Shown: one piece after another, positions 25,530-32,684 of the stretch
How the letters are laid out: every line of letters starts with the position of its first letter
Numbering within the stretch: position 1 is the stretch's first letter
From: Bacteroidales bacterium
Lineage (GTDB): Bacteria; Bacteroidota; Bacteroidia; Bacteroidales; P3
Length of the DNA: 40,259 nt
Assembly: GCA_017428115.1 (NCBI GenBank)
Contig: JAFRRK010000019.1
Location: 1-40,259 of the forward strand
Direction of reading: 5' to 3'
Translations under genes and position numbers: made by a program
The notes under the pieces: generated by a model
Seen by the model: the letters and a program-made list of their open reading frames with translations, nothing else
Databases searched by the model: none
Told to the model about the DNA's origin: nothing

Positions 25530-26630
25530 CTATAGATTGCTGCGGAAGAATTGTTCCAGCTTGTCGTAGGGGATGACGCCTGCTTGGTCGTCGTAGAGGT
25601 CGACATGTGTGGCACCGGGGATGATCATGATTTCTTTGTTGCCGACGGTCATGCTCTGGCCGTTGCATTGTTTGCCGGTCATGCGTTCGAAGGCGTATTC
25701 AGAGAAGTAGCGGCTGTGGGCTTTCTCGCCATGGATGAGGAGCACGGGGTTTTCGATTTCTTGTGCCCAGCAGAGGAGCGGCTGGTTGAGGAATGACTGG
25801 CAGCCGATGACGGTCCAGCCGTCGTTGCTGTTGCCACTGCGGGCATGGTAGCCACGCGGGGTCTTGTAGTAGGCGTGGTAGTCTTTGACAAACCAAGGAG
25901 CCTCGTCGGGTAGCGGGTCGACGACTCCGCCTGCCATGGCGTAGGTGCCGTTGCGGAAGTCTTCGGTGCGTTGCTGGGCCAAGGCTTTGCGTTTTTCCAT
26001 GCGTTGGGCGGGGGTGTTCTCGCTGGCGAAGTAGCCTTCGACGTTCACTTTGCTCATATCGTACATGGTGCTGGCGACGGTGGCTTTGATGCGTGGGTCG
26101 AGGGCTGCGGCGTTGACGGCCATGCCGCCGAAACCGCAGATGCCGATGATGCCTATGTGGTCAGGGTCGACATTGGGCTGCACGCTCAGGAAGTCGACGG
26201 CGGCCAGGAAGTCCTCGGTGTTGATGTCGGGGCTGGCCATGCGGCGGGGTTCTCCAGCGCTTTCACCGGTGAAAGAGGGGTCGAAGGCAAGGGCGACGAA
26301 GCCTCGTTCGGCCATGTGCTGGGCGTAGAGGCCGCTGCTCTGCTCCTTGACGGCACCAAAGGGGCCGGAAACGGCGATGGCGGCCAGACGGCCTTCGGCG
26401 TTCTTGGGGGTGTAGAGGTCGGCCGCAAGGGTGATGCCGTAGCGGTTTTTGAAGGTTACTTTGCGGTGGTCGACTTTGTCGCTTTTGGGGAACACTTTGT
26501 CCCACTCTTGTGTCAGTACAAGTTCTTGTTTCATATTGTTCTCTTCATTTTTTTGGTTTGCATTGTTGCATCCCACTATGGCTAGTGTGGCCAATAGAAT
26601 GCTGGTAGCCAGTTGTTTTATGTGCTTCAT
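25530..26630 (-). CDS. exported alpha/beta hydrolase with cysteine nucleophile
   Basis: This 366-residue lipoprotein uses the Met encoded at 26630, which opens a signal with lipobox LAIVGC (Cys21); an upstream in-frame extension of 19 residues is not needed. The core is an alpha/beta hydrolase: LAADLYTP, AVSGPFGAVKEQSS, GFVALAFDPSFTGES. The nucleophile elbow reads GICGFGG, placing Cys165 where most relatives have Ser, as in dienelactone hydrolase. The DPRIKATVASTMYDM block is typical of a COG1073-like bacterial group. The substrate is unknown. A promoter lies at 26663-26670, between it and the HxlR gene. Confidence 0.85.
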   Translation of the reverse strand: MKHIKQLATSILLATLAIVGCNNANQKNEENNMKQELVLTQEWDKVFPKSDKVDHRKVTFKNRYGITLAADLYTPKNAEGRLAAIAVSGPFGAVKEQSSGLYAQHMAERGFVALAFDPSFTGESAGEPRRMASPDINTEDFLAAVDFLSVQPNVDPDHIGIIGICGFGGMAVNAAALDPRIKATVASTMYDMSKVNVEGYFASENTPAQRMEKRKALAQQRTEDFRNGTYAMAGGVVDPLPDEAPWFVKDYHAYYKTPRGYHARSGNSNDGWTVIGCQSFLNQPLLCWAQEIENPVLLIHGEKAHSRYFSEYAFERMTGKQCNGQSMTVGNKEIMIIPGATHVDLYDDQAGVIPYDKLEQFFRSNL

Positions 26631-26662
26631 GGATTGTGTGTGTTTGGGTTTGTATTCGATTG

Positions 26663-26670
26663 CAAAATTA
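26663..26670 (-). promoter_or_regulatory. -7 promoter element for the exported hydrolase
   Basis: CAAAATTA reads TAATTTTG on the minus strand, a full TAnnTTTG match, 33 bases upstream of the hydrolase start. It lies between HxlR and the hydrolase, a natural place for HxlR control. No clear operator palindrome was recognised. Confidence 0.55.
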
Positions 26671-26695
26671 CATCTTTTTTCTTGCACAGGGATTG

Positions 26696-27109
26696 TTACT
26701 TACCAATTGGTGAGTGATTGTCGTTGCCGAAGAGTGCTGTGCGGTAGCTTTCTCCCCATTCTTGCATGGCAAAGATGACGTTGAACAGCCGCAGGCCCTG
26801 TGTGGTGATGCGGTACTCGGCACGGTTGGTGTAGCCGTAGCGGTCGGTGCGCTCAATGAGTTGCAGTTCGGTCAGTTGGCGAAGACCTGCTGCCAGCATT
26901 TTCTCCGAGATGTCGTAGAGAAAGTTTTTCAGTTCGGAGAAGCGGCAGTGTCCGCGTGCTACGCCGGTGAGGATTTCCACTTTCCAGCGCGACCCGATAA
27001 TGTCGATTACATCATGAATGGGCACAATGCCTGTGGATAGTTCCTTTTCGTCCATCTTTTGGATACGGTTCAGTAGTTGCAGGTCGTCGGGCAGCGGTTC
27101 TTGTTTCAT
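26696..27109 (-). CDS. HxlR family transcriptional regulator
   Basis: This 137-residue winged-helix protein has the HxlR/DUF24 pattern: IIGSRWKVEILTGVARGHCRFSEL, the recognition-helix segment ISEKMLAAGLRQLTE, and the wing TNRAEYRITTQG. Relatives such as YodB and HypR sense quinones, diamide or other electrophiles through cysteines. Here the only Cys follows GH in the HTH region (GHCRF), so sensing is uncertain. It sits 12 bases after the cyclophilin-like gene and immediately upstream of the promoter of the exported hydrolase. It probably controls this cluster (inference). Confidence 0.9.
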   Translation of the reverse strand: MKQEPLPDDLQLLNRIQKMDEKELSTGIVPIHDVIDIIGSRWKVEILTGVARGHCRFSELKNFLYDISEKMLAAGLRQLTELQLIERTDRYGYTNRAEYRITTQGLRLFNVIFAMQEWGESYRTALFGNDNHSPIGK

Positions 27110-27121
27110 TTTGGTTGTGGG

Positions 27122-27565
27122 TTATTGTGGGGAGAAGTGTATTTGTACATTTCTGTTGCCGAGGGTCTCTTTCAGGCTGTCGGTGACTGTGATGTGTCCG
27201 ATGGGAGAATAGCTGTAGGAGGTAGAGAATGTCTCGTAGAAGAGTACTAGGCAGTTGTTGCCATAGAGCATCAGGTCGCCGGCATGGATGGTGTCGGGGC
27301 TGGTGCGGTTGGTGGGCAGTGAGGTGTCTAGGTAGTGGTACTTCTCGTTCCCGTTTAGTTCGGTCATAGTGTATGTTGCAGGCAGCAGTTTGAGGAATGC
27401 CTCGGCGGTGTTGTTCTGTTCTAATTCGACGGTGAATGTTTTGCCGCCGATGGTGAGGACGATGTTGCCTAACTGGGACGAGGAGGGGGCGACGGGTTCG
27501 CTCTTGGTGCAGGCGGTGGCGGCAAGGAGCAGGGCTGCCATTATAAGGTGTGTCATACGTTGCAT
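27122..27565 (-). CDS. cyclophilin-like fold lipoprotein
   Basis: This 147-residue protein has start ATG at 27565, two bases below the flavodoxin stop. A Met three codons on is an alternative. The signal ends MAALLLAATAC, a lipobox. The mature part (IVLTIGGKTFTVELEQNNTAEAFLKLLP, then GDLMLYGNNCLVLFYETFSTSYSYSPIGHI) matches the cyclophilin_like fold family often found with flavodoxins and aldo/keto reductases. Prolyl isomerase activity is not implied. A longer overlapping frame extends upstream through the flavodoxin gene but is out of phase with it and is not coding. Confidence 0.85.
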   Translation of the reverse strand: MQRMTHLIMAALLLAATACTKSEPVAPSSSQLGNIVLTIGGKTFTVELEQNNTAEAFLKLLPATYTMTELNGNEKYHYLDTSLPTNRTSPDTIHAGDLMLYGNNCLVLFYETFSTSYSYSPIGHITVTDSLKETLGNRNVQIHFSPQ

Positions 27566-27567
27566 GG

Positions 27568-28104
27568 CTACAGCTTTTTGCCCATGTCGTAGGCTTGCTG
27601 ATAGGAGGGCAGTTTGACAATGTCGCCTTTGTTGCCGGCACCGCCGCCGTATACTCGGCCGCAGACTTTCATGTTGTCGAAACAGTCGGCCCAGCCTTGC
27701 AGGGCATCCATGGCGCGGTCGAGCTGGGTGTGGTCCTCGTCGACAGCGGTGACCATGTAGTAGAGCTCTTTGTTGCTGAGGTGGCCGAAGAGGGGGTTCA
27801 TGCGGTCGAGGAAGGTTTTCATTTGTGCGGTGACTGAGTAGTAGTAGACTGGCGTGCTGAAGACGATGACGTCGGCTGCGACTAGTTTGGGGATGAGGCT
27901 GTTGGCATCGTCGCGCTGCACACAGGCCATTTTGTCGGGCAGGCATCCCAAGCAGCCAAGGCAATAGTTTATTTTTAGGTTGCGTAGGTGGATGATCTCC
28001 ACCGTGTTACCACTCTCGGTGGCTCCTTTGGCAAATTGGTCGGCTAGGAGGTCGCTGTTGCCACCAGGACGCGGACTGCCGCAGATGATAAGTACTTTCT
28101 TCAT
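27568..28104 (-). CDS. flavodoxin-fold iron-sulfur flavoprotein-like reductase
   Basis: This 178-residue protein begins KKVLIICGSPRPGGNSDLLADQF, the FMN phosphate loop. Cys48, Cys51, Cys54 and Cys61 form the CX2CX2CX6C pattern described for iron-sulfur flavoproteins. STPVYYYSVTAQMKTFLDRM is the second flavin-binding block. It is the first gene of a tight unit with the cyclophilin-like and HxlR genes. No TAnnTTTG promoter was found upstream. Confidence 0.88.
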   Translation of the reverse strand: MKKVLIICGSPRPGGNSDLLADQFAKGATESGNTVEIIHLRNLKINYCLGCLGCLPDKMACVQRDDANSLIPKLVAADVIVFSTPVYYYSVTAQMKTFLDRMNPLFGHLSNKELYYMVTAVDEDHTQLDRAMDALQGWADCFDNMKVCGRVYGGGAGNKGDIVKLPSYQQAYDMGKKL

Positions 28105-28603
28105 GTGTTATGTTTGCTATATGTTAATAATCATTGGTTTGATAGTTGCTTGGTGGTTATCGTCATTGTCATCGAATTGCTCTTTGAATAGATACCCGTT
28201 AAGTGTAGTTCTGCTTTTCTTTTTGAGTGAACAGGATGATTTTGACTTCGGCAGCTGATTGTATTTCGCTCTAGTGTAAAGTATGACTGATTTTTTTTCA
28301 TATTGTGTTGGAAGTGTTGGTTTCTCCGCTTTCGCGATGCTCAGCTATCGAAAGTCCACATGTCTTTCTTCTCTCCGAGACGCTGAGTTGTAGGCATTCT
28401 AACTCCCCCACACTGCGTACCTTGTGTGGGGTTATTGAGGGTCAGCCTATTCGAGGCTGTTGAAAAATCAGTCTTATATTACATAAGAACTCTATATTTA
28501 TAACGTCGCGATGGCATTATTATTGTGATGAATAGGGGAAAAAACTCGTTTGTAGATTCAACATCGGATATTAGCACCGCTTTTCCGGTTAGCCTATCTT
28601 GCG
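28105..28603. other. intergenic region ahead of phage-like remnants
   Basis: No gene is supported. It holds a hairpin at 28406-28431. At 28501-28538 there is a degenerate sequence that shares TAACGyCGC, ATTATTATTGTG and GATGAATAGG with the dispersed hairpin at 25466-25520. The region marks the change from host-like genes to phage-like fragments. Confidence 0.55.
28406..28431. terminator. GC-rich hairpin
   Basis: CCCCACAC pairs exactly with GTGTGGGG around a 10-base loop, followed by TTATT. It could terminate transcription leaving the phage-like fragment boundary. No gene ends next to it on the plus strand. Confidence 0.45.
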
Positions 28604-28792
28604 GTGGAGGATGCCTGTCTGCTTCTCCTGCTGCTGGGCGTGCTGCTCCTCTCCGCCGTGGCCGCCCTCGTCATCCAGAACCAACGCTACAACGCCCTCC
28701 TGGCAGCCTACCAAAAGGAGGTGAACAAGGACAAGACCCTCGGCGGCACCGTCGGCGGCCTGGTCGATACGTTAATCAAACTGTTTGTATGA
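28604..28792 (+). CDS. small membrane peptide, possible holin-like phage fragment
   Basis: This 62-residue frame opens with GTG and has one membrane segment at about 4-25 (LLLLLLGVLLLSAVAALVI). An amphipathic tail follows, ending GGLVDTLIKLFV. The frame is open about 50 bases further upstream without an ATG, so the true 5' end may be lost. Its stop overlaps the ATG of the next gene by four bases (ATGA), typical of real coupled genes. Holin-like is a suggestion from size, membrane segment and neighbours only. Confidence 0.5.
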   Translation: MEDACLLLLLLGVLLLSAVAALVIQNQRYNALLAAYQKEVNKDKTLGGTVGGLVDTLIKLFV

Positions 28793-29211
28793 AACACCTC
28801 GAAACCTCGCGCACCAATCAATTAGGGGAAGTAATCCTTGGCTCCATCACGATGGTGGAAACCTCATGGAACGCAGGAACCTTATCAGGCAAGGAGGCAA
28901 AAAGGCTGTCGGGTCTGTTGAAGAACAAATCTGACTACACTGGATATAGCGTAATACTCTACTCGAGTAGGGTGAGGCATTTAGCCAACCGTCACATGAA
29001 TGAGCCAAGAAAGAAACAGAGGAATGTCCGATTTGTCGACTTCTTCAAGCTGTACGAAATCGTGGCGCACTGTAATTCTGCTTTTGAGGAGAGTGACGGC
29101 CGGTTGAAGTTCAGAAAACTCTACCCCGACGGAGAATACCTCCTAATAGCGGAACCGATGAAATCTAAGAAGGAATTGGTGGCAGTGACTTTGTGGATTC
29201 TGCGGAGGTGA
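28789..29211 (+). CDS. BECR-fold nuclease-like phage protein
   Basis: This 140-residue protein starts at the ATG that overlaps the previous stop. A further 88 in-frame codons upstream are Pro/Arg-rich and lie opposite the membrane-peptide frame, so they are rejected as a start extension. The segment YSVILYSSRVRHLANRH, then RFVDFFKLYEIVAH and a terminal ELVAVTLWILRR, resembles the phage Barnase-EndoU-ColicinE5/D-RelE-like (PBECR) domains of Mu-like prophages. The conserved His pair is in VRHLANRH. This is a resemblance by eye; the function is not established. No signal peptide. Confidence 0.5.
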   Translation: MKHLETSRTNQLGEVILGSITMVETSWNAGTLSGKEAKRLSGLLKNKSDYTGYSVILYSSRVRHLANRHMNEPRKKQRNVRFVDFFKLYEIVAHCNSAFEESDGRLKFRKLYPDGEYLLIAEPMKSKKELVAVTLWILRR

Positions 29212-29345
29212 CAGATGTAACGAGCCCCTATCTAACGTCCGAAACGACCTCCGGCTTATGAATGCCTGCTTTTTGACCAGGACCCACGAATAATTCTATT
29301 CTGCCCGTCCGAAAAGACGCTGCAAAATTACAAACTTTTTTTGAC

Positions 29346-29798
29346 ATGCAAAGAAAAATCTTACCACTACTCCTTTTTTCGCTCCTGGCACTCACCGGCT
29401 GCAGTTGCCAGCAACGCCTCGAGCGGCTGCAGCACCGCTGCCCGGATTGCTTCACGCAGACCACCGCGCATGTGCGCGACACCGTGCCCGTGCCCGCGAA
29501 GATCCTTTCGGGTTCCGTGCCGTGGGCGTGGCTCCCATCAGGCGACACCGTCCTGCTTCAGAACCGCGATATCACCCTGCAGCTGCTGCTGGAGGGCGAC
29601 ACGCTGCGGGCCGATGTGACGGTGCCGCCGGATACGCTCTATATCGATAGGGAGGTGGCTGTGCCCTGCCTCGAGTGTGGCACCCGCCTCAACCGCTTGC
29701 GCCTCGACGTGGCGGTGGCAGTCGCGCTCCTGGCACTCCTCTTTCTCTGGGGCCTGGCGCGCGAGGTGCGCCTGTTGAGGAAACACAATGATGTGTAA
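29346..29798 (+). CDS. lipoprotein with C-terminal membrane segment (unimolecular-spanin topology)
   Basis: This 150-residue protein has a lipoprotein signal ending ALTGC (Cys19). A periplasmic segment follows with several cysteines (32, 35, 108, 111) and a C-terminal transmembrane helix at about 121-138, then the basic tail ARE VRLLRK. A protein lipidated at its N terminus and spanning the inner membrane at its C terminus has the topology of a u-spanin, which disrupts the outer membrane at phage lysis (phage T1 gp11 type). The neighbouring small membrane peptide and phage-like gene support this. A non-phage envelope lipoprotein remains possible. A terminator follows at 29820. Confidence 0.55.
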   Translation: MQRKILPLLLFSLLALTGCSCQQRLERLQHRCPDCFTQTTAHVRDTVPVPAKILSGSVPWAWLPSGDTVLLQNRDITLQLLLEGDTLRADVTVPPDTLYIDREVAVPCLECGTRLNRLRLDVAVAVALLALLFLWGLAREVRLLRKHNDV

Positions 29799-29819
29799 AA
29801 TCTTTCGCTCATAAGCGTC

Positions 29820-29856
29820 TGGCCGATGGTTGTGAAACTGTCGGCCATCTTTTTTT
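29820..29856 (+). terminator. intrinsic terminator after the spanin-like gene
   Basis: TGGCCGA pairs with TCGGCCA around a 14-base loop, followed by a run of T (CTTTTTTTT). Confidence 0.8.
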
Positions 29857-29868
29857 TAACTTGTGGTG

Positions 29869-29966
29869 CTAGAACTTCAGCACGTCGTATTTCAGGATCG
29901 CGTGGGCGTTGCTCCTGTGGGTGTACCGCTCCGTCATCTCCAGGCTGCTGTGGTCGGCTAGTTCGG
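29869..29966 (-). pseudogene. C-terminal stub of a tyrosine recombinase (integrase)
   Basis: Reading the minus strand ends at TAG (29869-29871) and gives ELADHSSLEMTERYTHRS, then NAHAILKYDVLKF. This carries the conserved H-x-S-x-x-M-T-x-R-Y-T-H segment, with the catalytic Tyr nucleophile in ERYTH. The frame is blocked by a stop upstream (about 29988), and the core domain with the first Arg is absent. It is therefore a remnant of an integrase, next to phage-like genes, and suggests the decayed edge of an integrated element. Confidence 0.7.
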
Positions 29967-30344
29967 TGTAATGGACAAAATAAATGGTTTACCATTCATT
30001 GGGTAATGCCTTTTTATACCTAAAAAAACATAATCAAATAATTGCACTTTGTTTGTTTGGTTCATTCACTTTGTTGTTAAGTCTACAAAACCTTTGATGT
30101 AGTATAACTAACTACTTTAATGTTTGTTATGGAGATTTGACCATTTTCCCCCCCCCATTACGTCTTATTCTCCCCTTTATTTGCACCGTCAAACTAATCA
30201 ACACTTTATACCAAAAGTGATACGTTTGTGACTTGAATTTAGGATCCCGCAGAATCATTATTTTTGGGTATTGCCGGAGCGAAAGGTATGGGGTACTTTT
30301 GCAACGGAATTCAAGACTGCTACAATAACGATAAAACTCTGATT
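29967..30344. other. AT-rich gap with a nine-C tract and a promoter
   Basis: No gene is seen before the methyltransferase start at 30345. A run of nine C residues lies at 30148-30156 and the promoter at 30271-30301. Confidence 0.6.
30271..30301 (+). promoter_or_regulatory. Bacteroidetes-type promoter of the methyltransferase
   Basis: TTG at 30271-30273 and TACTTTTG at 30294-30301 are 20 bases apart, a good -33/-7 pair. It overlaps the upstream in-frame TTG at 30264, which supports ATG 30345 as the real start. Confidence 0.7.
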
Positions 30345-30971
30345 ATGGGAATACTTGGCAAATTTTTTAGCAACACCCGCAAGCCGGAAGGCTTCTTCGG
30401 GCGTATGATGGTGAACGGTATGAACGGCGGTGGCCACGCACGTATGGCGCTGTGGGGGCTGTCGCACATCACTATTAGTGAGGATGCCCGCGTGCTCGAC
30501 GTGGGCTGTGGTGGCGGCGCCAACATTGCGCGGCTGCTGCAGCGCGTGCCACAAGGCAGGGTGCAAGGTATCGACTATTCGCCCGTCAGCGTGGCCAAGA
30601 GTCGCCAGGTGAATGCCCGTGCCATCGCTGCCGGCCGCTGCGAGGTGCGCGAGGGCAGCGCCGCCGCGCTGCCATACGGCGACACAGAGTTCGACCTCGT
30701 CACCGCCTTCGAGACGGTTTACTTCTGGCCCTGCATCGAGGACTGCTTCCGTGGCGTGCGTCGAGTGCTGAAGGAAGGCGGACGATTCCTTGTCGTCAAC
30801 GAGGACGACGGCCTGACGGGCAACAACGCGAAGTGGGAGAAAATAATCGACGGCATGCACACCTACACCCCCGACGAGCTCCGCACCCACCTCGCCGCCG
30901 CCGGCTTCCGCGACATCGCCGTCCACCTCGACGACCACTGCCACTGGCTCTGCGTCGAGGCAACGAAATAA
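30345..30971 (+). CDS. class I SAM-dependent methyltransferase
   Basis: This 208-residue protein starts at ATG 30345; an upstream in-frame TTG at 30264 overlaps the promoter. Motif I is VLDVGCGGGANI at about 50-61. Then come GIDYSPVSVAKSRQ and the motif IV region FDLVTAFETVYFWP, and VRRVLKEGGRFLVVNE. This is the UbiE/Methyltransf_11 layout. The substrate is unknown. The short neighbour with ATC-hydrolase resemblance follows after 139 bases on the same strand, possibly in one transcript. Confidence 0.88.
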   Translation: MGILGKFFSNTRKPEGFFGRMMVNGMNGGGHARMALWGLSHITISEDARVLDVGCGGGANIARLLQRVPQGRVQGIDYSPVSVAKSRQVNARAIAAGRCEVREGSAAALPYGDTEFDLVTAFETVYFWPCIEDCFRGVRRVLKEGGRFLVVNEDDGLTGNNAKWEKIIDGMHTYTPDELRTHLAAAGFRDIAVHLDDHCHWLCVEATK

Positions 30972-31110
30972 AATTGTGGATAACAGCTAGTATCTCAGGT
31001 AAATTGTCTCGCATCAGAAGAAAAAGTACGGCACTGCAAGGGCGGTGACCGTTTTGACTTCAAGATGTAGATTGGTAGTTGGCAGTAAGTCTTGAAACTG
31101 AAACCTCGTA

Positions 31111-31743
31111 ATGAAAAGATACACTCCCCTCAGAATGATACGCTCCGGACGCTACAAGTCCTGCTTCTATGGGCTGAAGCCGGAGGTGCGGGCCGACGTA
31201 CTGCGACGGATGGAGACGCTGGTAGCGGAAAACCACGAGTGGTGCGACCGCGGCAACTACGGCCACCTCTGCAACATTCTGTCCACGCTGGCCATCGACC
31301 AGGCACTGGCGGCTCGCGGACAGAGTGCCGACGAGCGGCTGGCGTTTCTCTCGGAGAATATGTGGGCCGCCCTCAACCCGAAGCCGATGAATCGACTGGC
31401 GCGGCTGCCATTCTTTATGCCGCTGATGAAGGCGGTGGTGCCGCTGGGCTTCAGCAAGAAGAGCGGCAAAGGCTGGCGCTATGTGTGGCACAAGGACACC
31501 GACGGCCCGGACGAGTTCCGCTTCGAGTGTACCGAGTGCCTCTACCAGTACATCTTCAGTCACTACGGCGTCCTCGACCGCTTCGGCCCGATGTTCTGCC
31601 ACTCCGACATTGTCAACTACGGCTCGCTGCCACACACAGACTTCATCCGTACGCAGACCCTTTGCCAGGGTGGCGAACTATGCGATTTCTGTTTCATCCG
31701 CCACCGCAGAAGCGAGGTGTTGCAACGAACCACGAGTATTTAG
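31111..31743 (+). CDS. L-2-amino-thiazoline-4-carboxylate hydrolase-like protein
   Basis: This 210-residue protein carries the ATC hydrolase family signature. ECTECLYQYIF supplies Cys140 and Cys143. MFCHSDIVNYGSLPHTDFIRTQTL follows, and the C-terminal CDFCFIRHR has Cys191, Cys194 and His198. The Pseudomonas enzyme opens the thiazoline ring to form N-carbamoyl-cysteine in cysteine formation. Most bacterial relatives have unknown substrates, so a hydrolase on another ring is possible. No signal peptide. A frameshifted overlapping frame at 31092-31943 lacks coding character and was ignored. Confidence 0.8.
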   Translation: MKRYTPLRMIRSGRYKSCFYGLKPEVRADVLRRMETLVAENHEWCDRGNYGHLCNILSTLAIDQALAARGQSADERLAFLSENMWAALNPKPMNRLARLPFFMPLMKAVVPLGFSKKSGKGWRYVWHKDTDGPDEFRFECTECLYQYIFSHYGVLDRFGPMFCHSDIVNYGSLPHTDFIRTQTLCQGGELCDFCFIRHRRSEVLQRTTSI

Positions 31744-31898
31744 GGCTGCTTAAGACCTTTGAACTCGAAGTCGGCCCGCTAAGCGGCGGTGCAGGCAAAA
31801 GTGGACAGGTGTTTTTTGCCCTATCACGCTGTTCTGCTACAAGGGACAATATCCTGTTAAAGCCGACATTGCGAGAAATTCATCGAACTACCGACTTC

Positions 31899-32228
31899 TT
31901 AGAAAACACGGTCGCCGTTGCGGACGGGCTGTGTGGGTCGTAGTAGCACGACGCCCTGCACGGAATCGGTGCCGAGGATGCGCACCTCGCTCTTCACCGA
32001 GCCGATGTGCATCGGCTGCAGGTTGACGCAACAGGCCACCTGTGTGCCGATGAGTTCTTCGGGTGTGTAGAGCGTGGTGATTTGTGCCGACGACTTCTTC
32101 AGCCCTATCTCGAGGCCGAAGTCGATGGTGACGGCGTAGGCAGGATGCCGCGCTTTGCGGTTCTCCGTCACGGCCACCACGGTGCCGACGCGGACGTCCA
32201 CTTTGTCGAAATCTGTTGTGTCTATCAT
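31899..32228 (-). CDS. csaA: CsaA-like tRNA-binding domain protein
   Basis: This 109-residue OB-fold protein of the tRNA-binding (EMAP-II-like) type begins DFDKVDVRVGTVV. It then has HPAYAVTIDFGLEIGLKKSSAQITTLY, VNLQPMHIGSVKSEVRILG and a GVVLLRPTQPVRNGDRV ending, which matches CsaA. CsaA has been described as an export chaperone or tRNA-binding protein in Bacillus. Length is normal. It stands alone between plus-strand genes and gene debris. Confidence 0.88.
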   Translation of the reverse strand: MIDTTDFDKVDVRVGTVVAVTENRKARHPAYAVTIDFGLEIGLKKSSAQITTLYTPEELIGTQVACCVNLQPMHIGSVKSEVRILGTDSVQGVVLLRPTQPVRNGDRVF

Positions 32229-32465
32229 AGTCTGTGTTCTTTTTATTTGAAGTCGGTTGAACCTGAGGGAAATGTCGTTTTTTTTATCAGTGTGTTCACC
32301 CAGCGTCTGCCTAGCAGCCGTATCACCGTACCGCCATCCAGTCTTTCAAAAAATCCGAGGTTTCCATAGGTGTTGAAATGCAATTAATAACGCCGCCCTG
32401 CGGAAAATATTGTCTACAGGGTGGCGTTTTGCCATTTGTGAAATACTCCCTTTGTTTAGACCACT
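32229..32465. other. gap containing the second dispersed hairpin
   Basis: Apart from the hairpin at 32390-32427 no feature is supported. Confidence 0.5.
32390..32427. repeat. dispersed hairpin, copy 2
   Basis: ACGCCGCCCTG (32390-32400) faces CAGGGTGGCGT (32417-32427) with a 16-base loop, then TTTT. Both arms match the copy at 25468-25506 base for base while the loops differ, so the stem is conserved. Confidence 0.8.
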
Positions 32466-32684
32466 TTATGTCTGATATGGCGGAATCAGTTCATATTTCT
32501 TCCCGGGTTTGATTACCTTACCCATATAGGAGGCGTTATTGTAAGCTTCCGTGTGGAGTTTGTCAAGGTCCCATTTATACTAAACATATATTTGATTATG
32601 TATCAGGAGGACATTGCCTTTAACGCACGCTATAGCTTCTTCTCCATAATCCATAGTAATTATCTGTTTGTAGTTTTTGTCCAT
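32466..32684 (-). pseudogene. 72-codon frame interrupted by one in-frame TAG
   Basis: The minus strand encodes MDKNYKQIITMDYGEEAIA onward, reaches QIYV, meets TAG at 32580-32582, and continues in the same frame YKWDLDKLHTEAYNNAS and MGKVIKPGKKYELIPPYQT to a TAA. Both halves have coding composition and share the frame without indels, so a nonsense mutation in a small gene is likely. The first codons overlap the end of the GNAT frame in another phase. I do not recognise the family. Without a second line of evidence it cannot be excluded that the second part is a separate gene. Confidence 0.5.

Noticed and set aside
27566-27964. Upstream extension of the cyclophilin-like protein
   Set aside because: It overlaps the flavodoxin gene in another phase and lacks a signal peptide. 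The Met at 27565 gives a proper lipoprotein signal.
28525-28788. 88-codon N-terminal extension of the BECR-like protein
   Set aside because: Pro/Arg-rich sequence, opposite in phase to the better membrane-peptide frame that overlaps it. The ATG at 28789 is better supported by the ATGA coupling.
31092-31943. 283-codon plus-strand frame overlapping the ATC-hydrolase-like gene
   Set aside because: Out of phase with the recognised family motifs; low-complexity Arg/Pro/Gly composition.
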